A DNA stretch of 64,000 bases from Poecilobothrus nobilitatus (taxonomy: Eukaryota > Arthropoda > Insecta > Diptera > Dolichopodidae), in NCBI GenBank assembly GCA_947095535.1, contig OX352774.1, positions 238,105,825 to 238,169,824 of the forward strand, given 5' to 3'. Shown piece by piece: positions 1-12,096 of this stretch. Position 1 is the stretch's first letter. Every line of letters begins with the position of its first letter. The position numbers and the translations under genes were made by a program. The notes beneath the pieces were generated by a model. It was not told where the DNA came from and searched no databases. It was given only the letters and a program-made list of their open reading frames with translations.

Positions 1-2497
1 ATTTAAAATATGAAAAATAATTTCCGAACCTTAAAAACTGCATATAATTTGGTTTAATTCGAGTTAAGAATAGTATAAAAATTAAGAAGCAAGGGTATGA
101 AAAGTTGAACAATAAGTTAAAATATCAACAAAAAGTTGTTCTGCCTTTGGGATTATTTGTATCTAAAATTATATAAATCTTATTATAAAAGTGAATAGTA
201 CGAATAATTTTAATTTATTTTTCTTTTTTTCTCATTTTCTAGGTTATGGAATAAATTGAAAATTTTTGATAGTTATAAATTTGAATTTTTTTTTTTTATA
301 ATTTTCAAAAATTTAAAATAACTTAAACCTAACTTAAAAAGTTTTTCTTGATTAAATGTAATCAAAGGTAACCGTATTTTAAAGATTAAAAGTTCTATAG
401 TAAAGTTTTTAAATGAAAACTTTTTCAATCCTTTCAAGTTAAAATTTTCCTTTTTGTTTCCATTTCATTTAAAAACAAAAAAAAATTCTCAAAACATTGA
501 ACGAATATTAATTTTCTACAAATTTTAAATGTTTCCAAAAAAAGAAACAAAACCAAAATGCAGTGTAAAATAATTTAATTTCTTTTATTTTTTTTTTTTT
601 TTTGTTTTTGTTGAAAAGAACATTAACCCCACTGTACGTACATTGACTATTTTAAAATTTTTTTTTTTTTTTTTAATTATTTTTGGAAATAAAATTAAGT
701 AAAAAATGTTTTAAAAATGTTTTTTTTTTAACTGAAAAAAATTTGTTTTTTAAATTTGTTCCAAAAAATAAAAAAAAGAAACAAGCAACTCTATCTTTTT
801 TGATTATTGAAATGTAACCTATAAATATGCAATGTTTAAAAAAATATATATATGTATATTTGTTTTTGAGATATACATGCACAAAAAATTGACAAAAAAT
901 AAAAGTTTTTTTGTTATTTAAAGTTTAACTTCTGTAACATTACAGACTACGCTGAAGATGAACAGAAAGATGTCGCCATTGAAAACTTTTATACGAATTA
1001 GATGCAAAATGATACTTTGGTGTAATACAGGACAAAGTTTTGATTTTTCAATTTAAAAATAATAAAGAAAAAAAAAAAATTTTTTTTCAAAGGAAAAAAT
1101 AAAAAGATACTGATATGAGGCAAATTTCGTTGTGCAAGTAAACTAAAAGTTAAGGTTTTTTAAATTAAACTTTTAAATTTACAGTAAAGATTTAAACACT
1201 TTTGTAGTGATTCACTGAAGTTAACAGTATTGATTTTTGTACTCCATATTGAATCAACTTTTTTGTAGTTGATTTATAAACGCTTTGTATAAGCTTGTAT
1301 TTGCTTTTGTATATTTGTAAGAAGAATCAGTAGCTCGATCCCATGTAGATGAAAATTTATAAAAAATTACTAGAGAAAAAAAAAACAGATTTAGTCCGTT
1401 GCATATTTTCTATGCTCCTATTGTAGCTCCAAATTTAGCTTTAGTAAATGATTTGTATGTATTGTTGTATGTTGGCAGACAATCTTTTTTCAATTATATC
1501 TATTTTATTTCTCAATTTTTTTTTTGTATACTTAATTTGATAGTAAAATTTCAAGAATATTGTTAAATTATCATAAACTTTTCTTTTTATTTTAATTTTT
1601 TCTAAGAATAAATGTCAATCAATTGTATTTAGTAAAAATTTCTATCCTTCATATTATTATAAAGATACAATGAATAATTTTAAAAGTAAAGGGGTAAATA
1701 TATTTTATTCTTAAACTTTTTTAAGAGATTTTTTTTCTCTTTTCTTTTTCAAAAGTTTCAAACGCAGAGTGCTATTTGAGTATTCATAGTTAGATGGCGC
1801 CATGATATTATTTTTATATGCAAAAATTAAGGGTAATCGTAAAAAATATTATTATATAAGAGGGGAAAGTTTTGCGATTTTTTTTTTTTTTTTTTTGGAC
1901 TCTTCTTTTAAATAAAAATAAAAAAGAAAAAACAAAATGAAATTTTTTTTAAAAAAGTTATAATGATGATATCGAAGAGTATTTGATACGTAAATTGAAT
2001 AGTAAAATGAAAAAAAAAAGGGTATTCTTGTTTTTTTTTTTTAAAGAATTTTTCGAGTTAAATGCATACAACATACATACGTTATACACTATATACAGGA
2101 AAGAAATTTTCTTTGGAAAAAAAAAACAAGAAATTGTTTTTTTAAAAGTTATAAAAGTAAATTTTCAAGTTTATTATTAATATTAATATTTTTTACCCAG
2201 AAAGAACAAAAAGAAAAAAAACAACAAACGAAAATATTGAAATGAAAATTTTTCAAGAAAAATTATACGATTATTTGTTTTGTTATATTTAAAGAATTAT
2301 ATTTGTTGTATATTGAATAAAATGAATTCTACAATCTTGTTTTTTTTTTTTAAATAGGAAATTTATTTACTTTTTAATATATTAAATTATTTCATTTTTT
2401 TTAAATAAAAAACAAAATAAATTTCGTACTTTTAATTTGGTGCACATTTTCTACTCAAAAACTATAACAAAAAATAATTTTATATCTTAATAGTAGT
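1..2497. other. AT-rich stretch, no gene seen
   Basis: Long T and A homopolymers (for example near 590, 660, 1875 and 2340). Short open frames here are low-complexity Phe/Lys/Asn runs. No splice-flanked coding block and no repeat shared with the rest of the window was recognised. Confidence 0.6.
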
Positions 2498-2512
2498 AAA
2501 TATCTTTGATTT

Positions 2513-2623
2513 GGGGACCTCGGTGGTTTAGTGGGTAAGAGCGTATAAAATACGCTGCAAACACAGAGGGAGTGTTGGGAGTTATTCCCTCTTACGACAT
2601 TTACAGCCACGCTTGAACAGGAA
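2513..2623 (+). mobile_element. tRNA-derived SINE, set A, internally and 3' deleted copy
   Basis: The head GGGGACCTCGGTGGTTTAGT holds a polymerase III box A-like TGGTTTAGTGG. It is followed by the GCGTAT-AAA-ATACGC hairpin shared by set A copies. Compared with those copies it lacks the box B block (GGTTCGAATCCC) and the first arm of the GTCGTAAG hairpin, and it stops after GCTTGAACAGG instead of continuing to the usual tail. It is flanked by a perfect 15-bp direct repeat, aaatatctttgattt, at 2498-2512 and 2624-2638, so it was inserted as a retroposon. It is not a functional tRNA. Confidence 0.85.
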
Positions 2624-2638
2624 AAATATCTTTGATTT

Positions 2639-4362
2639 CAAATTATATAAATAATTGATAAAACATAGTTGAGTATAACTTCTAAGGACTTCGAATTAAA
2701 ACTAAGTTTTATTTTTTTTAAAATTTTGAGAATCAAATTTTAAATTTTTAAATTGTAATGCTGTTTGTTCTTAAAGTGAACTACAGTTTTATTTATTTAA
2801 TATTTTAATTGTTTTTATGTTGAAAGTCCTGTTTATATACCTTCCATTGTTGGAACGACAATACATTCTACTAGAATGGAAATCATCAGAGAAAATTCTT
2901 CTTTTAGAGTTTTGCGACATTTTTTTATTTTTAACGAAATTAATTATTATTTTATTTTTCTCATTTACCATTTTAGAGGAACTTAACTATATGACTTTTG
3001 ATTACGGTTGATTGTAGATCTTATTTCTTTAAAGTTTTTGTTTAGTTAAAAATAAACATGGGATTAGAATGATTTATTTTTTTAATTTCAATTGCATTTG
3101 TCTGTTAGCCATTTAATTATTGCCTATTTTATTTCAGATTTAATTAGATGTTATATTTACGTATATCTCGTATGATCTTACTTTTGTTATATTGGTTTTA
3201 CATGTATATATATTATACATTTACAATCTTATATGTAATATGTATACTAAATAAACAAGGTACTTATCAAACTATTTACAATTTCATAAATCAGTAGTTA
3301 TATATTTTAACGTGAAAAAAAGTATTCCTTAAACTTAAACACTTTCATATAGTTCAAAAAGGGATTTTTTTTTTTGAATTATATTCCACATAACACATAC
3401 ATTTTTATTATACATACATGCACTTTAAATGATAATTTATATGCATTTTTAAAATATTTTTACAATTTGTCCTTTAAAACGATTCACGTATGAAATTCTG
3501 AAATTTTTTTAAATAATAAATTGCCATAATATAAAATAATTTAAAAGCTTGAAACCATTTGAACCAATGAATTCTCTGTGGTATTCTATTGGTATCTGTA
3601 TTGGGAATCAATAAATCGATAATGGAGGATAATATTGGTTACAAAAAAAAATCAACGACGAAGGAAAAATAAAATGTTTTCAAAGGTGCACATTTTCAAA
3701 AATGCAATGAAAATAGTTTGTTATTGTGAACATTTTTGCATTAAAATTTGTAATTTTCTTTGTGAACTTTTCATGTACAGGTGCCTAAAAATTGGAAATT
3801 TTAAAATTGTGATTCCTAATCGATTTTAAGTATAGCATATAATATAAATATTAAGTATCGGGTAGTATAAACATTTTTCTGAAGATTATTTTATTTTCAA
3901 AAATTTATATACGTTTATCTCAGAATTTTAAGGTTGTGATTAAAACTGTGGGTCCTGGAATTGCAAAATTCATTTAAATTTTAGTACTAAATGTCATTTA
4001 AATTTTAGTAAATAAATGGAAAAAAAGGAAAATAACATTTAAAAATAAACGTTTTCAAATTTTAAGGAACCTTAATGGGTGGTATTACAGAAAAAAAATT
4101 CAGCTACAACGAAACCGATTCACAATTAAAATTTCGTTGTTCCATTTTAAACGATGTAAAAGTTTTTGTAAGCAGACGCACGGCAGTTGCCAAAACAGTA
4201 AAGCTAATAAATGAATTTTCCAAAAAATGTTTTTCAAAAATGTGCTAAAATGAGTTAAAAAAAGACCATTCTATTTTCATTTATTTTTGGTCAATTTGAT
4301 TGAAAATGATAAGATTAAATGATTTCTTTGGTTTTTTGAAAAATTGCAATTCAAAATTAAAA
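2639..4362. other. AT-rich stretch, no gene seen
   Basis: Open frames at 2789-3011 (both strands) and 3635-3829 have no recognisable domain and no splice context that I trust. Nothing else stands out. Confidence 0.55.
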
Positions 4363-4551
4363 TTTTTTTTTAATGCATTTCTCTGCCACATAAATATGGC
4401 CAGGAAATTACACAGCCTTTCCGGTTCAGGCGTGACTGTAAATGTCGTAAGGGGGAATAATCTTACGACGTGTGTGGGATTCGAACTAAACACTCCCTCG
4501 ATGTTTACAGCATATTTTATACGCTCTTACTCACTACACCACCGAGGTCCC
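4363..4551 (-). mobile_element. tRNA-derived SINE, set A, near full length
   Basis: Read on the minus strand: head GGGACCTCGGTGGTGTAGTG with box A, the GCGTAT/ATATGC hairpin, a degraded box B (TTCGAATCCC), then GTCGTAAG and CTTACGAC arms (4462-4469 and 4444-4451 in window coordinates). The body follows with GGAAAGGCTGTGTAATTTCC and TATGTGGCAG, and then an A tail seen as T's at 4363-4371. At about 189 bp it is the longest set A copy. The flanks share AT-rich sequence but I cannot prove a target duplication. Confidence 0.82.
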
Positions 4552-6876
4552 AAAATTTTAATTTTACCATAATTTAAAAATTTTACACTAAAAATATTTT
4601 TAATATACAAGGTTTTCGTTTAAAATAAAATTTGAACTCCTCGTCGTTTATTTTTATTTTGCCTATTATAAAGTAAAATTAAAAAAATTCTTAATTAAAA
4701 GGAATAAAAACACAAAACTGAAAAAAAAAATTAATAGGCACAAAATTTCAGAAAATGTTTGTAGTACAGTAATTTTAACGTTATTGTTAAAAATCTTATA
4801 GTAAAAATTAAATTCGAAAGTTTTGGACAATATTTGACCAGAGATGGCTAACTTTACAAAGAAAATTATATTATTATTAAGCGACAAGGTATACTGTTGA
4901 GTTAAAAATTCCACTGAAGTGCATGAATTTATAAGTCCGCTTAATTTTCTGGAAGAGTCATAGTAACATTTCGAGAAGAAATTTATATGGTTCTATAAAT
5001 AGATTATATAAGATAGTTCTTCGGTTATTAAAATTATATAAGATTAGTTCTTCGCAGTTATTTTATTAATTAAGTATACATTGTTTTACAATTTTAAAAT
5101 ATATATTATAAAATTATATAAAACATAATATCCTTTATAATTCGTAATACATCCGTAACTTTAATTAATTTTTTTATTTTTCCATTTAGTTTTTAAAATA
5201 TATCTTTGATATTCAGGAATTAATTAAACTATTGAAGAGTAAATAATAATAATACAAAATAATACATATATTTGTATCTATATATTTAACTATATGTATA
5301 TATATATATGAATATTTATATAACAAATTATTAGGAAATAATCACTGAAAATATTAGAATTAATAATCAGTCTAATCAGTCATTTTTTTTTTTAAATTCT
5401 TCTTTGTACATGTCATACATTTAAAATATTTTTTTTTTTTTTTCCCGTTCATTTCATCAACTATCAAATGCCGGAAGCATATCCTGTTGTTCTGATCATA
5501 ATAATTTATAGTTGTATAAATTTTATTTATCATATCAATGACTAATTATTAACTGCTTTTAAACGCAAATATTTGGTAATGAATATATACTATGAAATAT
5601 TGTAAAATAAATATAATATAGATACATAATATAAATTAGATATTATATTTAGTATATAATACAGTTTAATACAATTTCATAAAATTATATTCATACCATG
5701 ATTTTAAAATAAGCGTAAAATAAATTTTATTTTTTCTAAACAACAAAAAAAAAAAACAACACAAAACAAATAATTTTATTGGAAAAATATTTTGTTTTCT
5801 TTCCAACGGATTTATGGATAGATTTTTAATAGCAAGTGCATCAAAAAAGTATAATGAATTATCTGTCTTGTCTGTCATTTTAAAGGATCTGGTTTATTAT
5901 ACAAGTATAATTGATAGTTTATGATTATTTTAAAATTGCTACTAAGCTGGTCACATATTGCTCTAATAAATATGATAGATGCATAGATTCCCCAAGTTTT
6001 CATATTCGAGGTTCCAGATTTCAGTTTCCTCAGATTCCTCATTCTTTTTGATTTAAACTGGCTTACAGTTACAGAATATCTCGAATACAAAATTTTGGAC
6101 TCAGTTTATATATCCAAAAAGTTTATAAGATTGTAAGGAGAGTGAGTTAAAAATTAAAATGAACAAGTTATGTAACAGTTATGACTTATGTTTGGTGTAG
6201 CTACCATACAAACTTTTACCTAAACTTTAATTAGCTTCATTGATATTACATTACACAACACAACACATACCTATTGATATAATGTTTCTTTATAATATTA
6301 TAAATAGATTGTTATTATATTGTATTTTTAACACTATAATTGGTTTGTATAAAATTTATGTAGTATTTGAAACATTATAATAGTTTGCGCTGCTATTTTA
6401 GAATTAACAAGAACAGCTTGATTTTCCTCTTATATTAAAATAACATTATAATAGCAACACTTTTAGTTTACTTTAAAGAAAAGAAATTCTACAGCTAAAA
6501 GATACTATTTAAGGAATTTAAGGAATTATTTTATTTATTCAATTCAAATCTATTCAATTTCGTTTACTTCCTTCCATCTATATTTTGTTAAGAGATTATT
6601 GTTCTTTACAACTGAAATATTTTATTTAAAAAGTAAAAAATAATAGATAATAGAGAATAATTTTAAATTTTTTAGAGAAAATAATAGAAAAGCAAAACTT
6701 TATTCAATTTTCATTTTAATATTACAAATCTCATAGAATATTATGATTTGTTGGGTTTATATATAGAATCATTAATTTTCTCAAAGAGGGAACTTAAATT
6801 TTTAATTCAAAATAGTTGTTATTTGTGCAGGATTTTAACATGAATATTCTTTATTTTGCTCATTAACACTATATTT
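4552..6876. other. AT-rich stretch, no gene seen
   Basis: Short TA tracts near 5280-5330, A/T runs and small random open frames. No coding or repeat signal I could tie to a family. Confidence 0.55.
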
Positions 6877-6991
6877 GGTAGCGAGGGAGATTTTTTTCAA
6901 TTAATAATATTTGCTACCTGTGTAGGATTTGAATTCGCATTCTCTCAGTTAATAAGCCATATGTATAACCATTTGTTCTCCGAAACTCCCC
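6877..6991 (-). mobile_element. decayed tRNA-headed repeat, set B
   Basis: Read on the minus strand it starts GGGGAGTTTCGGAGAACAAA and continues to GCTTATTAACTGAGAGAATG and a degraded box B (ATTCAAATCCTACAC). It then closes with GGTAGC/GCTACC arms at 6877-6882 and 6913-6918. Order and spacing follow the better copy at 7177-7288, including the shared TATATTTGGT at the 3' boundary. Confidence 0.6.
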
Positions 6992-7176
6992 GTTTTGTTC
7001 CAAAGTACAAAATTATTTATTTATTTATTTATATTAATATTACATACATAAATGTAATGCAATATTATTGAACCATTGGCTACCAAGGCCATTATAGGTT
7101 TTTATACTATTATTAAATTATATACTAATATTATTTATTTTGTTTATATTATATACTATATATTTACATTATATTT

Positions 7177-7288
7177 GGTCGTAAGATGGGTATGTAAAGA
7201 AAGAAACACTTACGACCCGTGCAGGAATCGAACCCACACTCCTTTGGTTAATATGCCACACGCCTACCCACTAGGCTACCGAAGCCCC
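7177..7288 (-). mobile_element. tRNA-headed SINE-like repeat, set B
   Basis: The minus strand begins GGGGCTTCGGTAGCCTAGTG, with box A TAGCCTAGTGGG. An anticodon-arm-like region follows, then a T-arm with GTGTGGGTTCGATTCCTGCAC (box B). It is not a working tRNA gene, because the first bases GGGGCTT have no matching AAGCCCC after the T-arm. Instead there is a 9-bp inverted repeat GGTCGTAAG/CTTACGACC (7177-7185 and 7209-7217), the same motif as in set A. No target duplication was found. Confidence 0.7.
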
Positions 7289-8387
7289 ACTACAAAATTA
7301 TAATTTTGTAAAAAAAAAATGTTGCATACTTATAGGGGTATTTTTTTCGATTTGAAAGAAAGTAAATAATCGAAGTTTTGATTAGAAATTTGTACTTCAT
7401 CCAGAACATCCATCAGGAATAATTTTAATTTAAAAGAATCCAGCTTTTTTTTGGTAGTCTATAAATTCAAAATGGGTAAAATTTTTTATTTATTTATTTA
7501 TTTTTTATTAAATGTGTAATATAAATATTACAATTTAATTTGAATGGCCTTTTTCGCTTCGGATGTGAGCCAGTATTACATTAGCTTATTTATTATTTTT
7601 TTATAATAACTTAACTTAAATGATGGTTAGTATATAGTTTAAATAATTAAAAATTATTATTATTATTAGAATCAATGTAGGAACAAATAAGAGATCAATT
7701 AGCACCTTTAGAAAACTATACCAATAATATAGGTAAGAAGACAAAACATTGGTGTGGATATTGACGGATACAACGAAAGAAGCAAATGTAGTTCTTGTAG
7801 CAATAATTGAGAATTATAGTTGAGAATAAAAATTGCTGCACTACTAAGGTAATATCAAATATATGCGGGAGCACAACTGGCACTCATTGAAGCAATTAAA
7901 GAGACATAAATACGAACTAATGAGGGATAATCACTATTTAAGGTTCGTAAGTGGCCATAAAAAATAACTACCAAAGCTATATATTATGCAATAATAGAAA
8001 ATTATTAAATAATAGTAATAAATAATAGTTAAAAAAAAAACTATTAAAAATTAAATCCCATTCAGTTATCTCAAAACTTTAATAGGTGTGAAACGTAATA
8101 TTATTTGTATTTTAAAATTAAAGTTGATATTTTTACAAATAATTTACAAAAAAGAAACTGTTATCCTTGCAACGGCATTAATTATCTTAATAATTGCTTT
8201 TGATATTAACAATTTATATTATGATAAGTAAAATTATATGTGAAAGTTATCATTATATAGATTTAATTAATTTATGGATCATTTTAGTCGCATAATTTTA
8301 CAAAATTAAATAGTGTTTATTTTGTATTTTATTTGCATTAGTATTTAAAATGATGTATTATATATACATATATATGTGTGTATTATA
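7289..8387. other. AT-rich stretch, possible worn retroelement debris
   Basis: A less AT-rich patch at about 7670-7960 reads in one frame as AGAQLALIEAIKET. That weakly recalls an RNase H segment, but stops flank it and there is no second motif. No gene is called. Confidence 0.4.
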
Positions 8388-8391
8388 TTAA

Positions 8392-9198
8392 CCCTTCAGT
8401 ACTCGCGCAATATTTTTTTCATAAGTAAACTCGCATCGCACGAGTGACCCAAACTTAGAAATACATAAATGTAGATTAGTAATATAAAATATCATCTGAA
8501 TATTTTTCATTTTCACATTATAAAAGTGTTTTTTACTTATATAATAAAATATTTACTTATTATATTAAATTAAATTTATGTATTTAACAAAAAAGAAAAA
8601 AAAATGTCAAAAAAAAAAAAAACATTAATAAAATATTTTATATGTATATACTTTGAATTTTTCACATTTTTGTGTTGCAGTTGCTGTAAACGTACACCAA
8701 AATTCATGAATAAGAGCGGATAAGATCGTATAAAATACGCTGTAAATCCCGAGGGAGTGTGGGTTCGAATACCACACACGTCGTAAGAGTAATTCCTCCT
8801 TACGACATGTACAGCTACGTGTGAACACGAAAGGCTATGTAATTTATGTGGCAGGGAAATTTACTTAAAAAAAAAAAAATTACTTTAATACAAAGTTGAA
8901 TAGTGTTTAGAATAAAAAAATTCAAAATAAAAATAAATAAAGATTTTAGAAAATGTAGAAAATTAACTGTACCAGATGCTTTTTCACATTGCAAATATGA
9001 ATAAAGTTTTCAGAAAATTAACGAGAAAATGAGAGTTATTGAGAAAATATTAAAATTCTGCTACTGGAAAAATGAAGAGTATATTATGCTTAAGAAAAAA
9101 ACAATGTTTGGCTTTTAAAATAGATTTGGGAGATAGATAAAAAAAATTTAATAGAAAAAAAACCCGTATGCAGGGTTAATAAAGCGCATACTGGAAGG
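8392..9198. mobile_element. probable piggyBac-like MITE with nested SINE
   Basis: Bounded by TTAA at 8388-8391 and 9199-9202, the target sequence that piggyBac-type elements duplicate. The left end reads CCCTTCAGTACTCGCGC. The right end, complemented, reads CCTTCCAGTATGCGC. These are imperfect terminal inverted repeats of about 15 bp. A second TTAA-bounded end-like motif sits at 9165-9179. There is no transposase frame inside, so it would be non-autonomous. The set A SINE at 8711-8879 lies within it. Confidence 0.45.
8711..8879 (+). mobile_element. tRNA-derived SINE, set A, damaged head
   Basis: The head is degraded (taagagcg is partly repeated as taagatcg). The rest matches: ATACGCTGTAAATCCCGAGG, then GTGTGGGTTCGAATACCACAC (box B with one change), GTCGTAAG at 8780-8787 and CTTACGAC at 8799-8806, GAAAGGCTATGTAATTT, TATGTGGCAG, and an A tail to 8879. 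Confidence 0.8.
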
Positions 9199-9202
9199 TT
9201 AA

Positions 9203-9770
9203 TAAAAAGAAGAATATCCATGCTTATGAATAATATCCATGTTAATAATAATAATAATAATAAAAATATTTACTCGTTATAAACATTCTTAAATCTCTGT
9301 TAAAATTCATGCTAGCATGAAATTTTCTATTGTATTTTTCAGCTCAATGAAAAACCAAAAAATTTGAAAATAAATTATGAACTGATTGGCAATAGAAACA
9401 GAAAAAAAAAAAAATATTAAAAAACATTTAAATGAGGTATTTATCAATATTTATTTTGTGAATGGGTCATTGAAGAATAAAATATCCCAGACATCATAAC
9501 AAATATTAGAAATTATGAATGGAAAATAATTTTGTAGATTTTTATTTTTTAGATAATATGCTTTTCAATTTTATAATATTATATAAATAAAATTTTGTTG
9601 GTTTCTTTTTTTTTTTTGTTTTTTGTGAGGGAACTTTTATCTTTTGAGGGTAAAAGAAAATAATTGAATTTAATATAAAAAAAAAATTTATTTTTAATTT
9701 TTGTTTCTTTAATTAGTTTTTGTTAATGAATAACAGTTTTGTTTCATATGAATAAAACTATATATGTATA
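9203..9770. other. AT-rich stretch, no gene seen
   Basis: It opens with a short (AAT)n run at 9245-9265. No other signal. Confidence 0.55.
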
Positions 9771-9782
9771 TTTTAAGCATTC

Positions 9783-9954
9783 GGGGCCCCTAGTGGGTAA
9801 GAGCGTACAAAATACGAGGAAGTGTGGGTTCGAATCCCACATACGTCGTAAGAATTATTCCCCCTTACGACATTTACAGCCCCGCCTGAACAGGAAAGGC
9901 TGTGCAATTTCCTGTCCACATTTATGTGGCAGACAAATGCATTAAAAAAAAAAT
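9783..9954 (+). mobile_element. tRNA-derived SINE, set A, with target-site duplication
   Basis: Starts GGGGCCCCTAGTGGGTAAGA, so the head is shortened. It keeps GTGTGGGTTCGAATCCCAC (intact box B), GTCGTAAG 9845-9852 and CTTACGAC 9864-9871, GGAAAGGCTGTGCAATTTCC, TATGTGGCAG and an A10 tail. It is flanked by ttttaagcattc (9771-9782) and ttttaggcattc (9955-9966), a 12-bp target duplication with one mismatch. Confidence 0.85.
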
Positions 9955-9966
9955 TTTTAGGCATTC

Positions 9967-11703
9967 AATCAAATAACCAAATAAATATGATTTGTTTTCA
10001 TTATTTTAATGTCATTATATTTTATTTCAAAATATATATTATAATGTTTTTAGATATAATATGGATTTTCATGTAAAAGGTTTACCAAAGAAAAATAAAA
10101 TTCTAAGATGCTACATTACATGAATGACTCAATGAAATGCGCAATGTAGTTTACAGAAAAACTTCGATAAAGTTATTAGTTACTGTAACAGATGGAAGCT
10201 AAAAAAGTTGTGTCATTTAATAATAAAGAAATATTATTTCGCAGAATAATATTTATTATTTTCCTTCTTCTTTTATTTCTTGCATTATTATTAATTTTTA
10301 TATGTTTTATATTCACTATACTTTTAATAAAAACAAAAAAGAATTATATTTTTAGTGTAAGTAGTGTGATTTTCAAAACACTAGTGGCCATCTAGTGTGG
10401 TTTTCAAAATACTAATTTTTGACAGGTAATGAAGTGTTAAGTATGATGAATTCCAGACAACACTCAGAGTTTTCGGATAAAAAAATAGTACTATAAAAGT
10501 GGTTATTAAAAAATAGTATATTTAGTGGGAAATTCGATGTTTAGTGTGATGGTTCGGAAAGACTCTAAGTTATTTATTTTAAATATAAAATAAAAGAATG
10601 TATCTGAGTAAGTGATATTTGTTTTTTCTTTTTTTTTTTTTTTGTTATTGATTTTAATAGAAATTCAATTAAAACGTTTTTAGAATAAAAATGTATAAAA
10701 TATATATTAAAAAATTAATTTAGCAATAAATGGAAATCAAATATTATATCAATGATGTATAATTGTTCTGTTTTTTTTTTTCTAAAAATATTTCACGCTT
10801 TTCAAATAAAATTGATAATTTTCAATATGAAATTCAAAACACGAAAATACTATTTGTTAATTTAATAAAATATTTGATTATATATATATATATTTATACA
10901 TATATATAATTAATTAGTAATGGTATTGTTTTCAAAATAATAATTTTATATATTATGAAATATTGGTTGTTTTTTTTTAATGATATGTCACAGATGTTAA
11001 AAAAAACCATCTATATTTAAATAAATTAATAAAATCAAAAAAAAAAAAATAATTTAAAATTTCTATTATTCATAACCTCAAAAAGTTTTATTAAATTTAT
11101 AACTTAAAAAATAATTTCTACTATAATATTTTTCCACAATTTTAAAGTATTTATAGTACGTTCTTATTAATATATTGTAATTTTGTGATTTTTTAAATAT
11201 GGTTAAAATCTTTAGGGAACTTTTTAAAAATAAATACTTAAGGTTTGAAATTTAATATTATATAAGTACATACTACATACTAATTATATTCTTTTACGAA
11301 AAAGAATATGATCTAAATTGAACAAGTTAGAATATAAAACCAAAGATTTTAGAATATAAAATCAAAGTTAGTTAGAATATAAAAACAAAGATTTTTGCCG
11401 ACGTACTGTCAAAAAAAAATAAAAACTGTAATAAGAATTGTGACTTTTGAGAACTGTAATAAGAATTGTGCACCAAAATTAGTAAATTTTCTAAAAAGTT
11501 TATATGTAAGAAAAATTTGTGGAAAAGGAAATATCTACTTTGTTGAATTGTTCAATCTATCTAATCAAGGAACTCTATATAATTAAGAAAAGCTTTTAAC
11601 ACAAGTATTATTATAATGTTGAAGCTTTAAATTTCCATTTTTAACCTCTAAATAGGGAAAGATACTAATGGTTCAAGATTCAATATAAAAGTAAAAGATT
11701 ACT
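9967..11703. other. AT-rich stretch, no gene seen
   Basis: A frame at 10192-10395 encodes a hydrophobic run after a short basic start, which AT-rich DNA easily yields by chance. A motif agtgtg-(a/g)-ttttcaaaa occurs twice at 10360-10410. TA tracts lie near 10880-10910. Confidence 0.5.
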
Positions 11704-11776
11704 TAACTCTTACGAATAACTCTTACGATGTGTGTGGGATTCGAACCCATACACCCTCGGAGTTTACAACGTATGT
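11704..11776 (-). mobile_element. SINE set A fragment
   Basis: On the minus strand: ACGTTGTAAACTCCGAGGGT, then TATGGGTTCGAATCCCACAC (box B) and CATCGTAAGAGTTATTCGTAAG. Only the middle of the element remains; the box A end and the tail are missing. Confidence 0.7.
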
Positions 11777-11809
11777 AGATAAGTGTTTTTAGATTATTAG
11801 ACCTGAGAT

Positions 11810-11960
11810 ATACACACATTTGAAAATAAGGCTTGAGCTAGTATCTTCATAACAGATAGGGTTACAAAAAAAATATAATCTATAACATGAATTTTTTATG
11901 AAGGCCACCCATGATTAAAATTTCATTACTCTAGCTTTAACAGTCTAGCTTTAACAGAAG
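11810..11960 (-). repeat. possible ATACCCG-family fragment
   Basis: GAATTTTTTATGAAGGCCACCCATGATTAAAATTTCATTACTC resembles, on the minus strand, the 'ATGAAATTTTAAT ... CACCCATTA' part of the ATACCCG family (compare 39880 and 24570). It is short and much changed. Confidence 0.35.
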
Positions 11961-12096
11961 TTGAAAGAAAAATGGGCTAAAAAGTAAACAGTATTTATTT
12001 AAGTTTAACAGAATAATGTTATGCTAATCCTATAGAGTATCAAAAGCCTTCCTTAAATCACTATTGATTCCATTTGTATGAAAACTCTATTTCATA

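Noticed and set aside
4300..4572. 90-codon open frame on the plus strand
   Set aside because: It is the reverse strand of a SINE; the translated sequence only reflects the repeat, as similar frames at 8576-8828 and 9739-9964 do.
7201..7288. Possible tRNA gene on the minus strand (good box A, box B and T-arm)
   Set aside because: The acceptor stem does not close: GGGGCTT has no complementary 3' strand, and a related decayed copy sits 190 bp away. It is a tRNA-derived repeat.
7740..7960. RNase H-like fragment AGAQLALIEAIKET
   Set aside because: A single short match with stops on both sides and no catalytic residues visible; could be chance.
9783..9870. Possible tRNA gene with TTCGAATCCC T-loop
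   Set aside because: The anticodon arm is a stem with a three-base loop, the acceptor stem is absent, and the unit is repeated with a tail and target duplications, so it is a SINE.
10192..10395. Open frame for a small membrane protein
   Set aside because: The hydrophobic run is built of Ile/Leu/Phe codons that AT-rich DNA gives by chance; no homologue, no promoter or splice evidence.
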